Counted from the first letter of the stretch, positions 31,827 through 43,985 are shown. The stretch is 64,000 nt of DNA from Siphonodentalium dalli (GCA_032622095.1 CP136069.1:19605326-19669325); one strand, 5' to 3'. A program made the numbers and translations. The notes: generated from the sequence alone by a model not told the origin.

Positions 31827-34800
31827 CACAGTGGATCAACGGACACGAACCAAAACCGGAAGTCGTAGATTTCGAGGTGGAGAAATATCTGTCGACAAAT
31901 ATTTGTTGACATTTTTTGACGGTTTTTTGGGAAAATAAACGCTTGGATAGCATATCTGACCAACTGAAGGTGAGTGAATATTTCTTCGCTAATGTTCGGA
32001 CACCGACGATCAATTTAAGTCAGTTGCCATTGTTCGATCGCGGAAAAAATGTCATTTAATCATCGCCGCGAGACGATTTCTTCCCCAAAATATCACAGAA
32101 AATCATACTTTTCACATTCATCGCAGACAACTGTCGCAACAACCTATACACCGGTCGAAAGGCCTGTTTTCCCCACACAAATGCATATTTTGAGTATTTT
32201 CACGGACTGTCTCAAAATTCCAAATTTCATCTTTTGATGTAGGTACCCAACTCGAAAATACTGTCCGGTTAGTCCCGAAAAATTTAATCATTAGTTGTAA
32301 AAAATCTGTCCGCTTAGTCGTGATTTTGCTGAGGTCTGCCATCTTCAATTTCTGGTTGAAAAAGCAATTTTGCCGCAGATGATGGGCGTTTCATTTGACT
32401 TTTGCGTGGCCACAATGGTTCTGGGTGTTCATAATGTTGTATATGTCTCCTGGTACAACATAACATCCAGGCGGTGACTGATATATATAACTGAACTGTA
32501 ACCTGTAACTGAAATCCAACTACGAAGTACATGTTTGGTAGACATAACCCACCCCCACCGCCAAATTTGTTTCCGTTTTCGGCAGTTTTTTCCGACCATT
32601 TTTTTTACACCCACCCGCCCTTTTAACACTAAAACAGAGATTTGCGGGGGGGGGGGAATTCACTGTAAACAGCTGTATATGAATTTCTGTGCATACTATT
32701 TATCATGGATGTTAACATGGACATGTAAATAGGAATGAGTCATTTTGAGGTCATTCGGCCAAAAAAACATGGCTGCCAGCGGCCATCTTGGATTTCAAAA
32801 TTTGCAACAAAATACAACACGATAACTGCCTGCAGTCAGTTTACAGTTAGAATTACATTATTTCTCTCATTCAAAGTGGGTTTGAAGCCCAACTCATTGC
32901 CAAAACACTAAAAAACAAGCAGGAATTTTTTTTTTTAGTTGGGGAAAAAATTCCTTGTTGGTGGCTTTGACCACCCACCCACCCCGGCATACGTGCCGGA
33001 TAATTTTTTTTCGCCCCCCCCCCTGGCGGTGTGCCGATTTTGACCCTTTATATTTGATTATACACTCGCAACGAGTTGTGGCCCACAACTTGTGGGGTTA
33101 TACAGGAAGCAGCTTGTTCGTCCTTTCGTGGATGCAATTTTCCGAGTTTTTATTCCTAAGTTTTGCGGTCATTTGTTTTTTTGGCTTGGCATATATATAT
33201 ATATTTAGTACCATGGGAACTTGCGAACATATATGCTTATGAAATATGTCAGACCTTTTTGTGTGGAGTTATATGACATTTTTCGACTTAGAAAATTATT
33301 GTTTTCAATATACAGCAATGGTTAAAACAATAATGAGGAGGGGACTAAAACATACAGTCGGAGGGGTGTACAGCTATATATGTTACTAATATTAGCTTAA
33401 GTTCAAGTCCACTAAGCGATATTATTTTATAATTCCTGGTGCTACTGACGAGAGAATCGCATGCCTGCCTTCATATATGTAACCACTGTGAGACAAAGGC
33501 TTGCGGCTTCGCTGAGACAATTGACGATGGGATTTTACAACGCCCGAATGAATGTTTGAAAATAAAATTATTGAAAATAAAAAATATAAAAATTATTTAT
33601 AATAAAATACTATACAATACTATACGAAATATTGGTACTCTCGGTTGATATAGAGAATAGAAACATCATCAGGAAAACTCCAGTGTTCTTTCGAGTTGTT
33701 GTATTCTTAATCCCACCTTGGCTGTCCATTAATGTAGAAGTGTTGTGTTTCCTACATGTATATAGCGGGTAAAATTCCAATCTATAGCGTACAACTGAAT
33801 GTGGAACCAGATGCAAGTTACTTTTGTAAATATATAGGCACGTGATTTTTGTCCTGTTGTATTCAAATCGCGCCATAATTAATTGTTTCCACATTGATTC
33901 ACACACTGGATAATTTGGTTGGGAAGATTTTAACGCAAATGGTCGCGTATATATTCAAATTTAAGCGGACAGAAGACATCCAGACAGACCCTACTCGTTC
34001 ATATATATATAGACAAAAAATTAACTGTATGGAGGTCAAATTCACATTTAATAATGAATTGCGCTTAAGCGCATATACCACATATCGCGCTGAAGCACAC
34101 ATATGTCATTTGCGCATAATTGAAATGAATTGCGCTTAAGTGCAATTAATTGCGATTAAGCGCTATGTGTTGCTTGAGAGTAAGTGTAACTACCCATATA
34201 ACCTAACTATTAGCATGACCGGGTGTATCTGCATTTGGCTAATTTAAACTAAAGGTCCTCAATCCGATCAGAAAGACCCATATTATAAATATACAACAAC
34301 AACAACAATATTTCTTCAAAATAAGCTTTAGTTATCAGAATCGATTAACTGCAAAAAATAATGCTGACCACTGTCAACTATGGTATCAAATTTCCCCAAA
34401 ACGTGTGATTTATAAACATTTTGTTCAACAAAATATGGCCGTATAATTACTAAAGTATCACGAAATTTTACCGAATTACCACTTGTTTTAGAGTTATCCA
34501 TCTTCATCCGCAATTTTGACCGAAACCATCCTTTTCACGGCGTGTTTCTGGGCAGCAATCAATTGAAATAACAAACTTCAATAATCGATATCTGATCACA
34601 CTTGAGCTTTGATGGGTTGGTTCCTCGACTCGACTAAAACAGAAGGTAATACTGTCGCGAGTCACCCATTTTGATAAAGAATTTAGGCTAGTTCACAATC
34701 CCAACTATCCAAAGCAATGAAAACAAGGAGGTGATATGTCAATATGAGTTCAGGTTTAGTTATAGATACACCTATTTATTCACCAGGGGTACATAGTAAC

Positions 34801-35997
34801 ATACAGTATAACCATGAATTGCGCTTAATCGCAAATAATTATGCTTAAGTGCTATTGCTTAACTGCAATTAATTATGAAATGTGAATTTGGCCTCTCATA
34901 GAAATGGAAATAAACATCTGCATATTTGATGGCTATGCTATAATATGTAATATTAGCGAAAATTCTCCGAAATATGGGTGGGTGCCTGTAGTTTAAAACA
35001 TAAAAATAAAGAGGTGTATATATACCCGAAAAATGTAGTTAAAACTTTATACAATCGTAATCAAAATTCGGGTGGTGGGTCCCGAACGTGGCCATAATGA
35101 AAAAGAACAGCCATGGGTCCCGATTTGTTTTTTCTGAAATTAATCGAATTTTAATTGTTTTTTAAGTATCAAATTTCACGCTATATACTGGCTGAAATAT
35201 CAAACTATTGGAAAATACATCTACACCTCCCACCATCAAAACAATCCTGTTGCTACGGCCTTGGTTATGGAGGGCATTGTAATATTCTTGTTCTAACAAT
35301 ATTTCCATAAATGATTCTTTGGTTAATGACCTTACACGATCTGAACGAATATATGAGAACAAATTGCAACCTGTACTCGGTAACTAAACTTGATCAGTAT
35401 ACTATAGTTGCAACAGAAAAGCAGTTGCCCAAAAACGTGCCACTGTTAACGAAAGGCAGCCAACCAACTAATCCATTTCGACTCTTGATTGAACAACAAA
35501 AACTGTCCGCCGGGTCTGGTGGATTGCAACTAAATTCCGGGGTGTACAGGACTAACCGGACAGTATTTTCGAGGTGGGTACCTGCATCACAAGATGAAAT
35601 TTGGAATTTTGAGACAGTCCGTGAAAATACTCAAAATATGCATTTGTGGGGGGAAAACAGGCCTTTCGACCGGTATATAGGTTGTTGCGACAGCTGTCTG
35701 CGATGAATGTGAAAAGTATGAATTTCTGGGATATTTTGGGGAAGAAATCGTCTCGCGGCGATGATTAAATGACATTTTTTCCGCGATCGAACAATGACAA
35801 CTGACTTAAATTGATCGTCGGTGTCCGAACATTAGCGAAGAAATATTCACTCACCTTCAGTTGGTCAGATATGCTATCCAAGCGTTTATTTTCCCAAAAA
35901 ACCGTCAAAAAATGTCAACAAATATTTGTCGACAGATATTTCTCCACCTCGAAATCTACGACTTCCGGTTTTGGTTCGTGTCCGTTGATCCACTGTG
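31827..35997. mobile_element. 4.2-kb element with 449-bp terminal inverted repeats
   Basis: Left TIR 31827-32275 and right TIR 35549-35997 are equal in length and nearly identical, starting CACAGTGGATCAACGGACAC. No clear target duplication was found. The 3.3-kb interior holds GGCGGCCATCTTGG-type phrases, G/C runs, a nested MITE and short ORFs, but no transposase-like frame. The TIR itself contains small ORFs on both strands (for example 35587-35775 and 32049-32237) that are mirror copies. Superfamily is not assigned. Confidence 0.8.
34251..34665 (+). mobile_element. ACTCAATCCGATT-family MITE inside the 4.2-kb element
   Basis: Starts AAAGGTCCTCAATCCGATCA and shares ATCAGAATCGATTAACTGCA and GATGGGTTGGTTCCTCGACT with the copies at 26103, 53735, 54674 and 58703. 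The right end is lost. Short direct repeats GAATTGCGCTTAAG flank the region at about 34060-34160 and 34815-34870. Confidence 0.65.
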
Positions 35998-36900
35998 AGT
36001 AAGGAACAAAATGAGTGGGGTGAAGTTAAGTCCCATGGGGCGGGTGCAAGGGTACCCCTATTGGCTCCCGGACTATAAGAGAATTCTTACGAGAATCGTC
36101 GATAAATATACAAAACAGCAATGTCTTACCGTAGGTACCTGATTAATATGATGTTAATGTTTCAGAATTATTACTGTGATGATAGTATCATGATACAACG
36201 CGGCTTTGAACGTTCCACGAGGAGTATATAAGTTTGAGTATGTTCAAGTCCAGTTACGTGATTTCATATGACGTTGTACGGTGCCGTATCAACAACCCTC
36301 CAGCGAAGAAAACACGAAGATTTTAAAAGCCTTTTATTGAACCCTATGTTCATCCAATCGGGCGACAGGCAGTCCATTCGTGTTCGGCACCTTCGAATTA
36401 TGGTAAAAAAGTTGGTTTGACACTTTTCCGCGGAAATGCTTCTAGAAATGTCTTTTCTGAGAATTACGACTAGACTAGCAGTCAGATGCTCGTAGCCCGT
36501 TTATATCTAACCATGGGTATATGCGAAAAATACACAACGAAAACACACTCCACAGTTTGGATCGATAAGTCTTGCCCTGTGTATTTTGATGTTGAAATTT
36601 GTGACAATCGGTCTTCCGTATCATTTCTACAACACAATTATCGTCTTACTTGCAGCACGACTTTATCGTGTGATCGTCACGGAAGCGTTTTCTTTCAGAG
36701 TATGGTTAATACATTGCCGCCGGTGAAGTGTATTCTCGGATAAGAAACAATTAGGCATATGCTGAGGGCAGAAACTAAAGTTGCGAGAGGCACCCCTGGT
36801 TGAGTGTGGGATATTTGGCACTCGAGACTTGGTTAGAGGGTTTTCGTTGGGGTGGTCTCCACCTTGGAATTTCCAAATGCACCCCACCCCATTGAACCAC
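35998..36900. other. Intergenic DNA, no gene supported
   Basis: An 85-codon frame (36486-36743) lacks a splice signal, start context or recognisable motif. Nothing else stands out. Confidence 0.3.
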
Positions 36901-38960
36901 ACCAAACTCATAAATTTGCGTAAATCAATTTGCACCCCCCCCCTTTGATTTTTCCCAAATGTTCCCTCACAGACTACCAGATGGTAGACTATTCCAAATG
37001 AACCAGTAATATTGTGGCCACTTGTCGTGCGGGGGGGGGGGGGGGTGGTATGCAAAAGATGATGCGGCCCAGTATTAGATTAAAACATCTTAACATCTAG
37101 TGGTATAACACCACACAAATTTACACCCCGATCTATTTTTTCTTAAATTAATTAGCGAGTAACTACTGGCAAGGACACAGAGCACACGCACGGGTCGGCC
37201 GATGGTTAGGCCCGATGTGAGAACATTTTTGAAATATGAACATGAACATTTGACAATCCTATAGCATAGACCGGCCTCAAGTTTTCCAATTCTGGGAAAT
37301 TATTAACCTGACACTCATCCATAGGTTTCAAAATTGCCAACTGATGGACATTTGAGTCCATAATTTTGCAAATGAAAGGGAAATATGCAAATGTTGGTAT
37401 AAAAACAACAAATTCGTCACTAAGAAAGTGTTGGAAAATCAAACTACGAGAACAATTTCAACCTAATTTTGGTGTGAATTTTCCAATTAATTTTGCTCGG
37501 GGTATTAGGTATGACTACAATTAGGGGGTAAAACCCCTACATAACCACCCATGTCGACAAGTCCCTACTTGACACCCCATGCTAAATAATCGATACTAAG
37601 TTATGTTGGGTGGCACCCGGGGGGGGGGGTCAGGGGCTACATTCCAGCCCTGTCGGGGAGTCATAGCCATCCCCCGTCGGTGAGTTATGTAATGGTCAAC
37701 CCGGCAGATAAAGCCCACCCCCCTATCGGTGATATCCTGGTGCCACCCCGTTTGAAATCATATAAAACTTTAAAAGAAGACCACATATTGAGCAGAACTC
37801 AGGGGGAAACGAGATCTCGTAACCACAAAAGTGCACTAAAGACATCCCAAGAAATCCAAATTAGATGCAACCGCATATTGTATATATATGGTATCGTTCT
37901 GTTTGCCTCTCTATATCCATGGACGTGGCTATATGGTTTCCGTTAGGGGGTGTCCACCATGGGAAATTCCAACTGCACCCCCTTGAATCAGAATCACCCC
38001 AAATACAAATTCCATTTGCACCACCCCCTTGTACATCAGTGCTCACGCCTAATATCCTATATATATTTTAAAAAACATGGTTCTATATTCCAGGTTTGAA
38101 AATTCAGATAGTTTAACCTGAACAATTGCATAAATCATAACATATAATGGTCTAACTCCAGACAAATTCCCACGGATACGGGCAAGAGGCGGGAACACAC
38201 CGGGTTGACCATGGTTCTTCGGCCCGGTGTGAGAACATTTTTAAAACTATAAAAGAAAATATTAAATCCTAGCATGCATCTAGACTGGCCTCAACTGAAC
38301 CTTTCCTGGTGTTGGAATTTTCAAACCTCATATTCCCCCTCAGGTTGGAAAACTCTCCAACTGATGACTATTTCAGTCCACAAGTTTGACCAAATGAAGT
38401 AAAATATTGTTTTGTTAAACTAATTAGCAGTTTTGTATTGGCCACGGGGGAAGGTACAATGACAACGATAGTCGGCCCGGTGTGCAATTTTTGTTTAATC
38501 TGAACAAGAAAATCTCAAAATCCTAACATCTAGACTAGCCTCAAACCTTCCTAGAGTTGGACATTTCAAACCCGACACCCCCACTTAGGTTGGAAATTTT
38601 CAACTGATGACAATTCCAATGACAATGTTGACCAAATGCATGACAATATTATTTTCTTAAATTAACTAGCAGTTTTTTGACTGGCGACGGGGGAGGGACC
38701 AGGACACAAATTGTCCAAGTGTTGGAAATGTCCAACCTGTCACCCTCCTAAGGTTGGAAATTTCCGACTGATGACCATTTCAGTCCAAAATATTTACCAA
38801 AAATAGGAAAATATGCAAATAAATTGTTTGAAAATCAAACTACAAGAACATTTTCAACTTAATGTTGGTGTGAAATTTCCAACTAATGTTTTGGCAGGTA
38901 TGAAATTTCCAACTGTTGAACATTTTGACCAAAGTGGGGGGGGGGGGGGGGGTGTGAGAC
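36901..38960. repeat. Degenerate repeated units of about 200-400 bp with G/C runs
   Basis: Phrases such as GGTTGGAAATTTTCAACTGA, TGACCATTTCAGTCCA, AACATCTAGACTAGCCTCAA, TAACTAGCAGTTTTTTGACT and GGCCCGGTGTG return several times between 37080 and 38900 at uneven spacing, with homopolymer G or C runs at 37031, 37620 and 38937. An old tandemly duplicated or nested element is likely. Another trace of the same unit lies at about 48770-48850. Confidence 0.6.
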
Positions 38961-39329
38961 ACCCCAACCCCTATCGGCACGTCTCTGTCTATATCATATA
39001 AATACTTTTTCTAAAAACCCTTAAACCAACTCGACGTGCGATTTCCCATGCGCTCCTGTTGCGCAAATTCTAGTATAAAAAAGTGCGTCTATTTCAGACA
39101 AAGTTCAAACAGTAAATGTGACCAGACAAGACATAGAAACCGCTAATCTCATATTACCAATCTGACAACACCAGTCGAACATGATTACCTTTCAAAGCAA
39201 TAACACCGGGCACCATGTTACGGACAACCACAGGCACGCACACCATGGATAAATACACGGTAAAAAGAACGGCGTTTTTTTTGTACGGTTATATCTGGCA
39301 TATACCCATGGTTATATATAAACGGGCTA

Positions 39330-39475
39330 CGAGCATCTGACTGCTGATGTTTTCTATGGAGTGGTACGGTCGATTTGCTTGAGATTTTCGGTGATGATAG
39401 TAGAATACTACATTCCACCAGTTGGCATCGCGCCTGCATATTAACTTATTAGTTTCACGCACCCGAAGAAGTCCA
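39330..39475 (-). mobile_element. GTGAAAC-end element, partial copy
   Basis: GTTTTCTATGGAGTGGTACG, GTCGATTTGCTTGAGATTTT and TAGTTTCACGCACCC match the family in reverse, followed at about 39485-39545 by a solo end of the 2715-3132 element (GTTTCCGGACAGGGGTCTTC). Confidence 0.65.
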
Positions 39476-39642
39476 TAATATGTCTTTAATGGATGGACGC
39501 GTTTCCGGACAGGGGTCTTCGATTCATATTTATTATTTTATATCCATGCAACTATTTCAAATGTTTTATTTAAAGAGATAATCCATCTTTAAACGGTCCA
39601 AGCTTAGTTCGTTAATTTACATGAATATTATAGAGTAATTCC

Positions 39643-39797
39643 CTGTGCCAATGCATTCTCTTATATATGCGAGTCGACCATATTTCGCATCGCATATATA
39701 AGAGAATGCATTGTCCTAACAATTTTTCATCATTTGTTATTATTTTTTACAATTTTTTATAATTTTAATAATTTTTTCTTACATTCTTTAACCATTT
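39643..39797 (+). mobile_element. Single diverged hairpin of the twin-hairpin family
   Basis: CCAATGCATTCTCTTATATA, GAGTCGACCATATTTCGCAT and CATATATAAGAGAATGCATT form the hairpin. The second hairpin is missing; the AT-rich spacer CTTACATTCTTTAACCATTT leads straight into the next repeat. Confidence 0.7.
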
Positions 39798-40105
39798 TTA
39801 AAATTACACCCACTCAGAGCCCCAGACAAACATGAGCAGACGACACTCAGTACACATGCTTCTATATATGTGTGGGGCTCCCTGCAGGGTTATTAATATT
39901 TAAAGAGATAATCCATCTTTTATCAATGTCACAATTATTTTAACAATCACGACAGAGTTTGGTCCCACAAAACCACATGTTTCTTTCATCTCGATATCTA
40001 CTCAATTCGCAGGTCATAGAATGAATGCAGATACCTGACGCCAGAGAGGGATGAGTGGCTGTTTCTCACCCGAAACAAGAACTCAATTTCCACCAGTTAC
40101 ATACA
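39798..40105 (+). mobile_element. About 300-bp dispersed repeat, copy 2
   Basis: Nearly identical to 27178-27480 from TTACACCCACTCAGAGCCCC to CTCAATTTCCACCAG. Insertion of this repeat may have removed the right half of the hairpin element next to it. Confidence 0.75.
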
Positions 40106-41054
40106 CATCGTGGTTAAATAATCGGACTACCTAGATATTATAGTGGAGATAATTCTGATATCCTCCCAAACAACATCAATTGAAAAGAATTTGGCTATTA
40201 GACAGATTATTGATTATTTTCCCAACTAAAAATTTGCGAACATGTATACAACTACAGGTGACGTTCAGTTAGAAACATGTCGAAAAATATTTGGGCATAT
40301 ATGGGGTGGACATGGATTTTCCAAATTGTAGCTAGATGAGAGAGATTCATTTGGTCATAACTCAATTATGATGTTTGCGATATCTGAGTTCTAAGCTGCT
40401 TTGCGACCATTTCACCGCCATATTGCATAACATAAATAACATAGCGAGATAATCCTTGATGAGATTGGGTGTTCAACCACCAAGACGCATGTTGCCAATT
40501 CTGCATGTTCGTGGCTGTGTATGTCACTGTCGCTACCCCATATAGATGAGCGGCAGCGACACCCCCCAAAAAATTCGATTTAATATACCCACCGTACTTA
40601 ATGCAGTTAACGAGCTTATAGATGGAAATAACAAAGCACATCTTTGAACCGAGTTACCGCTTGGATAAATATACGCACTAAAGACAGATAATTTGAATCA
40701 CTTCCAATTAGAATGGGATAATATATATGTAAACGTGTCAAGACACATGGGTAACCAGCATAAACAACACAAAATACCGCCACTCGATCGCGATTAGAGG
40801 CAACAGTTCGAAACACAATTGAAATTTGAATGAAACTTTGATTACATTCTGTCTCCCGTTATCTTTCTATATTGTGTGTGCAACATGCATACATATGAAA
40901 GGTACTGCCAATATAATTAGAGCAAGTTATGTGTATATGTGAGTTGTGAGTCAGAGAACCCCCCCCCCCACCCCATACGACAAATGACAGTGTTGTTACT
41001 ACTTAGTGTATATGGAAAGTCAGAATGTTCTATCATGTCCATCTATCGTGTATT
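40106..41054. other. Upstream region of gene B, no gene confirmed
   Basis: Antisense frames of 91 and 66 codons (40366-40641 and 40616-40816) encode aromatic-rich, partly hydrophobic peptides. They lack convincing splice sites and match no family I know. A C run with an adjacent A lies at about 40961-40973. The first exon or promoter of gene B is probably here but could not be placed. Confidence 0.3.
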
Positions 41055-41068
41055 TTTAAAACTTTCAG
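41055..41068 (+). promoter_or_regulatory. Splice acceptor before the start of gene B
   Basis: TTTAAAACTTTCAG ends at 41068, 45 nt before the ATG at 41114. It mirrors the arrangement in genes A, C and D. Confidence 0.55.
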
Positions 41069-41086
41069 ATCTCTATTAGTCTCAAG

Positions 41087-41101
41087 ATGGTTCAAACATA
41101 A
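41087..41101 (+). promoter_or_regulatory. Four-codon upstream ORF in gene B leader
   Basis: ATGGTTCAAACATAA begins in a strong context (A at -3, G at +4) and ends 12 nt before the main ATG. If the leader includes it, it could lower translation of gene B. It would be avoided if splicing used the AG at 41085-41086. Confidence 0.35.
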
Positions 41102-41113
41102 CTCACCTCTAAC

Positions 41114-43405
41114 ATGGCCACGAAACCAACAAAGGGCAAGCCTGTTTCAACCGGCAAAGCAACCGATCACTCATTTGATGATTGGAATGAAAAAGATAAA
41201 AAGGGAGCAGTTAAAGATAAGAAGGATGTTAACACAAAACAAGTGGGTAATGCTAAAAAGACAGAAACCACACCACAGAATAATGGAATAGATAAGACAG
41301 TCGCCAAAGATACAAAGGGTGATGCTAAAAAGACAGAAAACACACCACAGAAGAATGGAATAGATAAGACAGTCGCCAAAGATACAAAGGGAAAGGAAAC
41401 ACCTAAAAGTGATATTGTCACTGGCAAGGGACCGTTAGCTAAGGGAGCTAATCAGATACCAGCAGACGACAAAAACAAAACCAAGGCTGGGGCACTTAGT
41501 AAGGAAGACGAATTAGCGAAGAAGAACGTGCAAACCGGCAAAGAGGTGGCATCTACTAAAGCAACGGACAAGAACAAAGGACAGCTGAATAAAACTGACA
41601 AAGATGTAGCAAAGCAAACAACCGCGACAGATAATTCGAAAGCCAAAGACGCAACAAAGCAAACAACCGCGACAGATATTTCGAAAGCCAAAGATGTAAC
41701 AAAGCAAACGACCGCGACAGATAATTCGAAAGCCAAAGATGTAACAGCCAAATCTGGAGGCAAACTGGATAATAAGGACAAAGCACAGCAATCGAAAGTA
41801 GCCGAAAAAGAGTCGGAAAAAGTTCAAAACAAACAGGTCGATAAGGGGAAAGCTGATGGGAAACAAGATAAGGGTGTTGCATCGAAGGGCGTGGACGACA
41901 AACAAGCGCAGAAAAAGGAAGACACCAAAGGTAAACAAGACATAAAGGGTGAAAATGTTGATGCCAAAGCAGGGAAAACAAACGAAAAAGAGGACCCGAA
42001 GGGCAAAAATGCTGGTAAACAAACAACCGGAAAGGCTGCGGTATCGAAGACTGCCGCTGATGCATCTGGTGATGGAAAAAACTCTGTAGACAAAGATAAG
42101 ACCAAGAAAGATGCCACGAAGGCAGCGGTATCACCACAGAAGACTAATGCGAAAGATACAAAAAGCGACAAGCAATTGATTCCTCCAACAACTACTGTGG
42201 ACAAGAAGTCAGATACAAAGAAACAGGACGATAAAACTGCAACTGGTAAAGTGGATGTGAAGAAAGATATTACGAAAAAGGACGATAAAAATGCAACTGA
42301 TAAATTAGATGTGAAGAAAGATACGTCTAAAGATGCGAAATTAAACGCGGTTGATGATAAGAATAAGAAGCCAGATGCGATTAAACAAAAAACCACAGAC
42401 GATAAAACTAAAAACGACGACAAAACGAAAGACAAAACACAACCGCAGAACAATGCAAATAAACTAGCAAATAAGACAGGTAAAGAAGCCACCGATAAGT
42501 CGACAGCAAACATGGTCAAGAACGATAACTCAAATCAGCAGGATTTATCAAAGGACAAGAACAAGGGCGACAACATGAACCAAGGTCCACCAAATGAAAC
42601 AAAGAATGCGAACAAACAGCCAGGTGTGCCGGTGGACAAGAGTAAAACAGAAGACCAGAAGACAAACGACAAAACAAAACAGCAGGGTGCGTCAGGGTTG
42701 AAAGGTACTAGCCAAGGTGTTGATAAAGCAAACACTCCAATGGGCACGAAAAATACGACCGACACAGCAAAGAATTCTGGCCCCGACAACAAGAAAGGCG
42801 CAGTTTCAAAGAAAGACACAAAACCGACACAAGGTGCCAAGCCAAAGTCTCCGAATAACGCCAAGACGAAGCCCGGCTCACCAGAACAAAGGTCGAACAA
42901 TACTCAGAAGAATGGTCATCAGAGCCAACCTAATGCGTCAAGTCAACCAGAAAGCAATAAGTATGCAGATAACACACCCTACTGGATGCAAGATGGCGAC
43001 AAAAGGCGCGACAAATATGACTCATTGAATGATAAAGGGGAACATAAACCAGAACGGAAGGTTGAAAAGAAGCAGGCGTCAAATGAAGACAACAGGGAAA
43101 GCCGTAAAGCGGAGTATGACAAATTTGACAAAACGAAAGAGAGCAAAAGTCCAGACAGAAGAAATGCTAGTAAGAGTCACGATAGATCGAAGATGAGAAA
43201 TTACAATCCGTATGCTAATGCGAGAGAATTAAATGAACCAGAGAAGATCGATGATGATTGGTGGAGGGATAACATGAAGTCATATCGACGGCCAATCGTC
43301 GATGGATGCAATATGAACGAGAAAGCTACGAGTGAGTATCCCTATGATTGTTATACAAATTATATGTGGGTAGAAACATTTCAAGTTGACACATGGAATG
43401 TATAG
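41114..43405 (+). CDS. Gene B: disordered Lys/Asp/Thr/Asn-rich protein with C-terminal WW box
   Basis: A 763-codon single frame starting MATKPTKGKPVS in a good start context. It has no signal peptide, membrane span or recognised domain, and almost no hydrophobic residues, so it should be intrinsically disordered and intracellular. Internal repeats include a 24-residue unit ending GIDKTVAKDTKG (twice, 41250-41393), a 15-residue unit KQTTATDNSKAKDVT (three times, 41613-41747), and later KKDDK(N/T)AT(D/G)K pairs. Residues 711-726 read IDDDWWRDNMKSYRRP, nine of fourteen positions identical to the gene A box. A strong donor-like GTGAGT at 43332 lies 37 nt after the box, so the last 24 or so codons may be replaced by another exon. 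Alternatively the gene ends at 43405, with AATAAA at 43588. Function unknown. Confidence 0.85.
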   Translation: MATKPTKGKPVSTGKATDHSFDDWNEKDKKGAVKDKKDVNTKQVGNAKKTETTPQNNGIDKTVAKDTKGDAKKTENTPQKNGIDKTVAKDTKGKETPKSDIVTGKGPLAKGANQIPADDKNKTKAGALSKEDELAKKNVQTGKEVASTKATDKNKGQLNKTDKDVAKQTTATDNSKAKDATKQTTATDISKAKDVTKQTTATDNSKAKDVTAKSGGKLDNKDKAQQSKVAEKESEKVQNKQVDKGKADGKQDKGVASKGVDDKQAQKKEDTKGKQDIKGENVDAKAGKTNEKEDPKGKNAGKQTTGKAAVSKTAADASGDGKNSVDKDKTKKDATKAAVSPQKTNAKDTKSDKQLIPPTTTVDKKSDTKKQDDKTATGKVDVKKDITKKDDKNATDKLDVKKDTSKDAKLNAVDDKNKKPDAIKQKTTDDKTKNDDKTKDKTQPQNNANKLANKTGKEATDKSTANMVKNDNSNQQDLSKDKNKGDNMNQGPPNETKNANKQPGVPVDKSKTEDQKTNDKTKQQGASGLKGTSQGVDKANTPMGTKNTTDTAKNSGPDNKKGAVSKKDTKPTQGAKPKSPNNAKTKPGSPEQRSNNTQKNGHQSQPNASSQPESNKYADNTPYWMQDGDKRRDKYDSLNDKGEHKPERKVEKKQASNEDNRESRKAEYDKFDKTKESKSPDRRNASKSHDRSKMRNYNPYANARELNEPEKIDDDWWRDNMKSYRRPIVDGCNMNEKATSEYPYDCYTNYMWVETFQVDTWNV
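43329..43337 (+). promoter_or_regulatory. Candidate splice donor near the end of gene B
   Basis: CGA|GTGAGTAT fits the donor consensus well. Cutting after 43331 leaves phase 1. The equivalent candidate donor in gene A lies 39 nt after its WW box, against 37 nt here. A strong acceptor, TTCCATTTTTTCAG at about 44196-44209, would add only a few codons before a stop. Confidence 0.35.
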
Positions 43406-43429
43406 AACAACACTTACACTCCAAGATGC

Positions 43430-43985
43430 ATTAGCGTTGTGGAACTTGAATAGAGGACGTTGGTTGGTTGGTTAAATTACGTCACCAACTTGCATTCATT
43501 TTTGTGTAAACGCAATTTGCATTAAATCACGAAAATAACGATGGAAATGGGCACTTAATGCAAGTTGAGTAAGTTGAGTGTAAATGTAATAAATGGATCT
43601 TGATTTTGTTGCGTTCCATATATAGTATGGATGCAAAATGGTCTGCAACACAAAATGTCAGACCAACTTGCATCCATAATCTAAGGAATGCAATAAAATC
43701 GGCACAAATTTCTCAAATATTTACACTCCAGCATGCATTCGTGATGTGGAACTTGAATGGAGGACTTTGTTTGGTTGAAATTGCGTCATGTGACGTCACG
43801 CGCAGGACCAACTTGTTTTCACATTGTATGGACGCAACTTGCAACGCAATGCCAGAATATCGTTAACATTGGCGCTTAATGTTCGTTTAATCTGCAAGTT
43901 TAGTGTAAATATAAGAAACGTATATTGATTTTGTAGCGTTCCATGAAGTATGGGTGCATAGAGGATATATACACCTTTTGGTTGG
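43430..43985 (+). repeat. About 290-bp duplication downstream of gene B
   Basis: TTACACTCCA(A/G)(G/C)ATGCATT, TGTGGAACTTGAAT, GGCGCTTAATG-type sequence and GATTTTGT(T/A)GCGTTCCAT occur in the same order starting at about 43430 and 43720. GTGTAAATGTAATAAATGG in the first copy supplies a poly(A) signal (AATAAA at 43588-43593) that could serve gene B. Confidence 0.65.

Noticed and set aside
31827-35997. Polinton/Maverick-type element
   Set aside because: Long TIRs fit, but the element is only 4.2 kb and shows no polymerase, integrase or capsid-like frame.
40366-40816. Two overlapping antisense ORFs as exons of a membrane protein
   Set aside because: The peptides are partly hydrophobic, but there are no convincing splice borders and no family match. 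They are kept as unproven.
41114-43405. Gene B as a LEA desiccation protein or neurofilament tail
   Set aside because: Lys/Asp/Thr-rich composition alone is not evidence; no LEA 11-mer periodicity or KSP repeats were seen.
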